Shown here in pieces: positions 15,785 through 19,120 of a stretch of 19,120 bases of DNA. The stretch lies in NCBI GenBank assembly GCA_964649825.1, contig CAZYQW010000011.1, forward strand, positions 1-19,120. The letters run 5' to 3'. The first letter of the stretch is position 1. Each line of letters begins with the position of its first letter. The notes under the pieces are model-generated. The model did no database searches, was not told the origin of the DNA, and saw only the letters and a list, made by a program, of their open reading frames with translations. This DNA is from CAZYQW01 sp964649825 (GTDB lineage: Bacteria; Planctomycetota; B15-G4; JADJEK01). The position numbers were made by a program, and so were the translations under genes.

Positions 15785-18700
15785 ATGGTCAATCGCCATG
15801 TGTTCTTTTCCATTGCACTCGCGTCGCTCCTGGCTCCGGACTCGCAAGCTCGTGGCAAATACGGGTTCGAGGACAAGCCAGGAGGCGGCAAGGATGACCC
15901 CGTGATCGAAGTGTCGGCATCGATCGCGCCGAACACGGGGGCCACCTTCTCGATGAAGGCGAAACAGGCGAACGCGCAGTACGGCTGGAACAGCGCGGCC
16001 GGCGCGTTCGGAGTCGATCAGACCCCGCCCGCGCTCCCGCGAACCGCGCAGGGGGCGAACCAGTTCATCCGGGTGCAGTTCCCGTTCAAGATCCACCAGA
16101 AGAAAGTGAAGAAGACGATCATGAAGGCGAGCGGCGCGTTCGCCGCGACGTCGTTCCTCACGTCGAACGTGTCGATCACCGACGAGACCGGCGCGCATGT
16201 CCCGGGGATCGCGGCGATCGACGGCAAGACGGCGCAGGGCGCGAAGGTCGGATCCGATCCCGCCTTCCCCACGTGGCTCGACGTGAAGGGGAAGAACCAG
16301 CTCGTCGGCAAATCGAGCCTCGCCTATGTCGCGACGGTCGGCGACCAGGACCTCTCCACGATCGCGGCGTTCGGCGGCACCGCAGCGGACCCCGAGACGT
16401 CCGCGATCAACGAGATCCGCGTGCGGGTCAACGAGGTGGACGGAGTCACGATCAACGGCTTCTGGGTGCTGAAGGTCGCGGGCTTCGACGACCCCTTGCC
16501 CGCGCCCGTGCTCGTCGCGTCGATCGATGCCCTGTCGCCGATCACTCCCGCGAAGTCGACGGACGGCAAGGAGCTGGTGGAGTCGTTCTCGCGGTACGTG
16601 GTCCAGTTCACCGAGCCGGTCGTGCCCGAGACGGTGGGATTCAGCGCGAACCAGGTGAAGGAGCACAACGCTCAGAACACGATCCCCATGCTCTACTCCG
16701 GCAACGTCGGACCGACGCCCAACCCCGACGACCTCAAGTTCCCGTTCTTCCCGAACCTGACGATGATCGGGTCGCCGAACGGCGTCTCGTCGTTCCCCGT
16801 CCCGTTCGACGTGCGTCCCATCAACCCGAACAACCTGGCGGAGTACGTGGTGGCGCCGCTCGTCGATCTCCCGGGCAGCCTCGACCTCACGCTGACCGCG
16901 CTCGCGTCGGCCGCGAACGTCAACCCGACGTCCGACGCGACGATCACCACCGCGCCATCGGCGGTGACGACGCTCTACAACGTCCCGTTCAACGACCAGA
17001 CGCCGAGCGCGTCGAAGACGTTCCGCACCAAGGGCGGCGGCGCGTGGACGAACGCGCCGGTCGCCCCGCAGGCGCTCTACTTCGCGTCGCTGGCCGGCGG
17101 CGGCGCCGGAGTGATCAACCTCGACGGGAACGGGTTCGAGACGAACGACCCCGCCACGGCGAGAGTGCTCCTCGTGACGAACGCCGCGATGATGACGGGG
17201 TGCGTGCAGCCGTCCTACCTGTTCGGCTGCAACCGGAACGTCTACGGCGACGCGACCGGCGCGAACCCGATCGGACTCGCCGGCAACCCCGACTTCCAGG
17301 GCGGGGCGACGACGATCCCGGGCGTGAACGAGGGCAGCACGGGCTCGACCGCGAACGGCGGCAACCCGTTCGCGATCCACCCGGCCGGGTTCGAGACCGT
17401 GGTCAAGAACTCGAAGGGCGACGCGCGCCTCGTGAGGTCCCCGATCGTCGGGTCGGTCGGCGACATCGTGATCGGCGACTTCCTCGACAAGCAGTTCTTC
17501 GACCGCAACAACGGGAAGATGCTCACCGCACCGCACACGTCGTTCACGATGGGTGGAGCGCTGCCGTCGAACTCGATCTCGGATCCGCCGGTGCCGAACC
17601 CGCCGCCGCTTCGACTGCCGGTCGGCCTGCCGCCGGTCGACATCGTCTTCGACCAGCAGAAGATCAAGAAGCCCGCGTTCGTCATCGAAGGAGACGAGGT
17701 CTTCACCGGCGCCGGCGGAGACGCGTCGCGTCGCCTCCTGCTGATCGCCGGCAAGAACGGCGCGCCGGACCACTTCCCCACGTTCGCGCAGAACGGCCCC
17801 GCCTACCAGAGCCACATGACTCCGGTCGCCTACGCGGCGCGCCAGCAGATCGGGAACTACATGTACGTGACCGATCGCGACCAGGGCGTCGTTCAGGTGC
17901 TGAACTCGAACAACTTCTCGGTCCTCTCGACGATCGAGACGCCGGACCCCGAGGCGCTCGCCGTCTCGCCCGACCTGCGGCACCTCTACGTGACGAACTA
18001 CGGCGATGCGTCGGTCACGATCATCGACGTGGACCCGTGGTCCGGTCAGTTCATGAAGAAGCCGAGTACGTTCAAGGTGGGTGAAGGCCCGAGCTCCGTC
18101 ACCGTGCAGCCCGAGAACGAGGACGTGTTCGTCACGAACTTCCTCGACGACACGATCTCCATCTTCTCGCCGGCGAAGCAGACCGTGCGCCGGACGCTGA
18201 AGAGCGGGCTCGTTCGGCCGACGAAGGTCGTGCTGACCCCGCGCTACACGCAGTCGGGCTTCTTCGCGTCGGTCTACTTCGGCTACATCGCGAACTCCGG
18301 AGTCGGCAACGTGCCGATCTACGAGTCGGGTCCGTCCGGCGCGACCGGGGTCGGCGCCGATGAGATCCGGTGGAGCGTGGACCTGCCGGGCAAGCTCGCG
18401 TCGATGGGCGGGATGATCTACGACACCGGCACGGCGCCCGGCTCGATCGCCAACCTCGCGGGCGGCGTCTACGTGACGCACCAGGACGCCGACACCGGGT
18501 TGGCGATGGTAAGCCGCATCCACTGGACGGCGCAGAACCCTGGATTCGGCACCTACGCGCCGGTCCCGCTGCCGTCGTCGATCAACAACGCGCCCGGCAC
18601 GCTCCAGCGGCGCTTCACCATCGTCGGCAGCTGGGGCGGCCCGCTGGTGTCGCTGTCGCAGCGGCTGAACCTGAACGGTCAGGATCAAGTCGCGTACGAC

Positions 18701-19003
18701 GTCGCGCTCTCCGACGTCGACACGAAGAGCTTCTTCTCCGTCGCGCCGCTCGCCCCGCGCACGAACCTCGGCGCCCTCGCCACCGCGCCGGGCGCGCCGC
18801 TCTCCGGCGCATGGAACAGCAAGCACCCGCAGCGCTTCGTGAACGGCGGGATCTTCTCCACCGTCGCGTCCGACCGCATGTACGTGTCGTTCCCGGGCGA
18901 TGACCGCATCGAAGTGATCGACCCGAAGAGCGCGGGCACGCGGCTCAACACGATCGAGAACGTGCCCGTCGTCGGTCGCCTGGCCACGTACTTCGATCAA
19001 TAG
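15785..19003 (+). CDS. Large secreted YVTN-type beta-propeller protein
   Basis: Predicted 1,072-residue exported protein of unknown function. I start at ATG 15785, which has AAGGAG eight bases upstream and gives a signal peptide (MVNRHVFFSIALASLLAPDS, cleavage near residue 22); the frame is open further up to 15686 without support. Residues about 35-330 look like Ig-like beta domains, including VVQFTEPVVPETVGFSANQV (near 270), as in Big_5-type domains. Around 690-800 lie YVTN repeats: YMYVTDRDQGVVQVLNSNNF, LAVSPDLRHLYVTNYGDASV, then VTVQPENEDVFVTNFLDDTI, each with the pattern xxYVTNxxDxxVxxI(D). More blades may follow to about residue 1060, where MYVSFPGDDRIEVIDP matches. No membrane anchor or catalytic motif is visible. 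Planctomycete genomes carry many such secreted proteins, perhaps for surface or binding roles, which is inference. It stands alone, with a stem-loop after the stop. Confidence 0.85.
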   Translation: MVNRHVFFSIALASLLAPDSQARGKYGFEDKPGGGKDDPVIEVSASIAPNTGATFSMKAKQANAQYGWNSAAGAFGVDQTPPALPRTAQGANQFIRVQFPFKIHQKKVKKTIMKASGAFAATSFLTSNVSITDETGAHVPGIAAIDGKTAQGAKVGSDPAFPTWLDVKGKNQLVGKSSLAYVATVGDQDLSTIAAFGGTAADPETSAINEIRVRVNEVDGVTINGFWVLKVAGFDDPLPAPVLVASIDALSPITPAKSTDGKELVESFSRYVVQFTEPVVPETVGFSANQVKEHNAQNTIPMLYSGNVGPTPNPDDLKFPFFPNLTMIGSPNGVSSFPVPFDVRPINPNNLAEYVVAPLVDLPGSLDLTLTALASAANVNPTSDATITTAPSAVTTLYNVPFNDQTPSASKTFRTKGGGAWTNAPVAPQALYFASLAGGGAGVINLDGNGFETNDPATARVLLVTNAAMMTGCVQPSYLFGCNRNVYGDATGANPIGLAGNPDFQGGATTIPGVNEGSTGSTANGGNPFAIHPAGFETVVKNSKGDARLVRSPIVGSVGDIVIGDFLDKQFFDRNNGKMLTAPHTSFTMGGALPSNSISDPPVPNPPPLRLPVGLPPVDIVFDQQKIKKPAFVIEGDEVFTGAGGDASRRLLLIAGKNGAPDHFPTFAQNGPAYQSHMTPVAYAARQQIGNYMYVTDRDQGVVQVLNSNNFSVLSTIETPDPEALAVSPDLRHLYVTNYGDASVTIIDVDPWSGQFMKKPSTFKVGEGPSSVTVQPENEDVFVTNFLDDTISIFSPAKQTVRRTLKSGLVRPTKVVLTPRYTQSGFFASVYFGYIANSGVGNVPIYESGPSGATGVGADEIRWSVDLPGKLASMGGMIYDTGTAPGSIANLAGGVYVTHQDADTGLAMVSRIHWTAQNPGFGTYAPVPLPSSINNAPGTLQRRFTIVGSWGGPLVSLSQRLNLNGQDQVAYDVALSDVDTKSFFSVAPLAPRTNLGALATAPGAPLSGAWNSKHPQRFVNGGIFSTVASDRMYVSFPGDDRIEVIDPKSAGTRLNTIENVPVVGRLATYFDQ

Positions 19004-19040
19004 GAACGGCTCGCCGGTCAGCATCGGGGGGGAAGCCGCG

Positions 19041-19078
19041 GCGGGGGGCCGGGAAACGAAAAAGCCCACCCCCCCCGC
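19041..19078. terminator. G-rich/C-rich stem-loop after the large propeller gene
   Basis: GCGGGGGG (19041-19048) can pair with CCCCCCGC (19071-19078) around an A-rich loop that holds GAAACGAAAAAG. This resembles the terminator stems often found after G+C-rich genes, 38 bases after the stop. The right arm runs into the low-complexity tail, so its exact sequence may be unreliable. Confidence 0.35.
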
Positions 19079-19120
19079 ACCCAAACCCACAACACCACCC
19101 CCCCCCCCACCACCCACAGC
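19066..19120. other. C/A low-complexity tail at the window end
   Basis: The last ~55 bases contain almost only C and A, with long C runs, and only two G (one in CCGCACC, one near the end). No gene uses it. On the minus strand it reads as long G runs, the pattern of failed signal in two-colour short-read sequencing. I take it as a probable contig-end artefact rather than biology. Confidence 0.6.

Noticed and set aside
15413..19117. A 1,234-codon antisense frame on the minus strand across the large propeller gene
   Set aside because: It opposes a gene with a signal peptide, ribosome binding site and YVTN repeats, its product is Arg/Asp/Val-rich without recognisable domains, and it runs into the low-complexity tail. 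Open antisense frames are expected in G+C-rich coding DNA.

Overview
This is a G+C-rich (roughly two-thirds by eye) bacterial window carrying about a dozen genes on both strands. Several traits point to Planctomycetota, although this is inference rather than a database match. They are an ECF-type sigma factor next to a cytosolic Ser/Thr protein kinase, two secreted beta-propeller-like proteins ending in a related C-terminal module of a kind I associate with planctomycete genomes, a secreted YVTN-type propeller of about 1,070 residues, and an alkaline-phosphatase-superfamily 'sulfatase'. No rRNA, tRNA, CRISPR array, phage module or complete insertion sequence was seen. The left edge cuts a REP-associated (Y1/IS200-like) transposase-type gene, leaving its C-terminus.

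Layout: 3-275 (+) transposase-like fragment; 465-1052 and 1090-2280 (+) ECF sigma factor and Ser/Thr kinase, whose 3' end overlaps tail-to-tail with a secreted propeller protein at 2264-3460 (-). Next comes a minus-strand pair, a small antibiotic-biosynthesis-monooxygenase-fold protein (5251-5607) overlapping the start of a SLC13/DASS-type transporter (3729-5261). A plus-strand cluster follows: CBS-pair protein (5743-6231), Lon protease (6287-8671) and a second CBS-pair protein (8668-9089). The last overlaps the lon stop codon by ATGA but is broken by an apparent one-base deletion. On the minus strand lie a YchJ-like SEC-C protein (9103-9582), a sulfatase-like hydrolase (9701-11101) and, upstream of it, one continuous frame (11098-12939) joining a short-chain dehydrogenase to a hydrophobic segment and an AmpD-type N-acetylmuramoyl-L-alanine amidase. 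Divergently, 13054-14733 (+) encodes a second secreted propeller-like protein. A YigZ/IMPACT-family gene (14764-15393, -) and the large YVTN-propeller gene (15785-19003, +) complete the set. The last ~55 bases are a C/A-only low-complexity run that looks like a sequencing or assembly artefact.

How the genes may work together: the sigma/kinase pair looks like a local signalling unit. Lon flanked by two CBS-domain proteins suggests an adenine-nucleotide-responsive proteolysis cluster, with CBS domains acting as energy sensors. The SDR-amidase and the hydrolase are coupled by GTGA and both carry hydrophobic, export-like segments, which suggests a cell-envelope function. The points most worth checking are the SDR-amidase in-frame fusion, the CBS-Lon-CBS arrangement with its frameshift, and the shared C-terminal module of the two secreted propellers.
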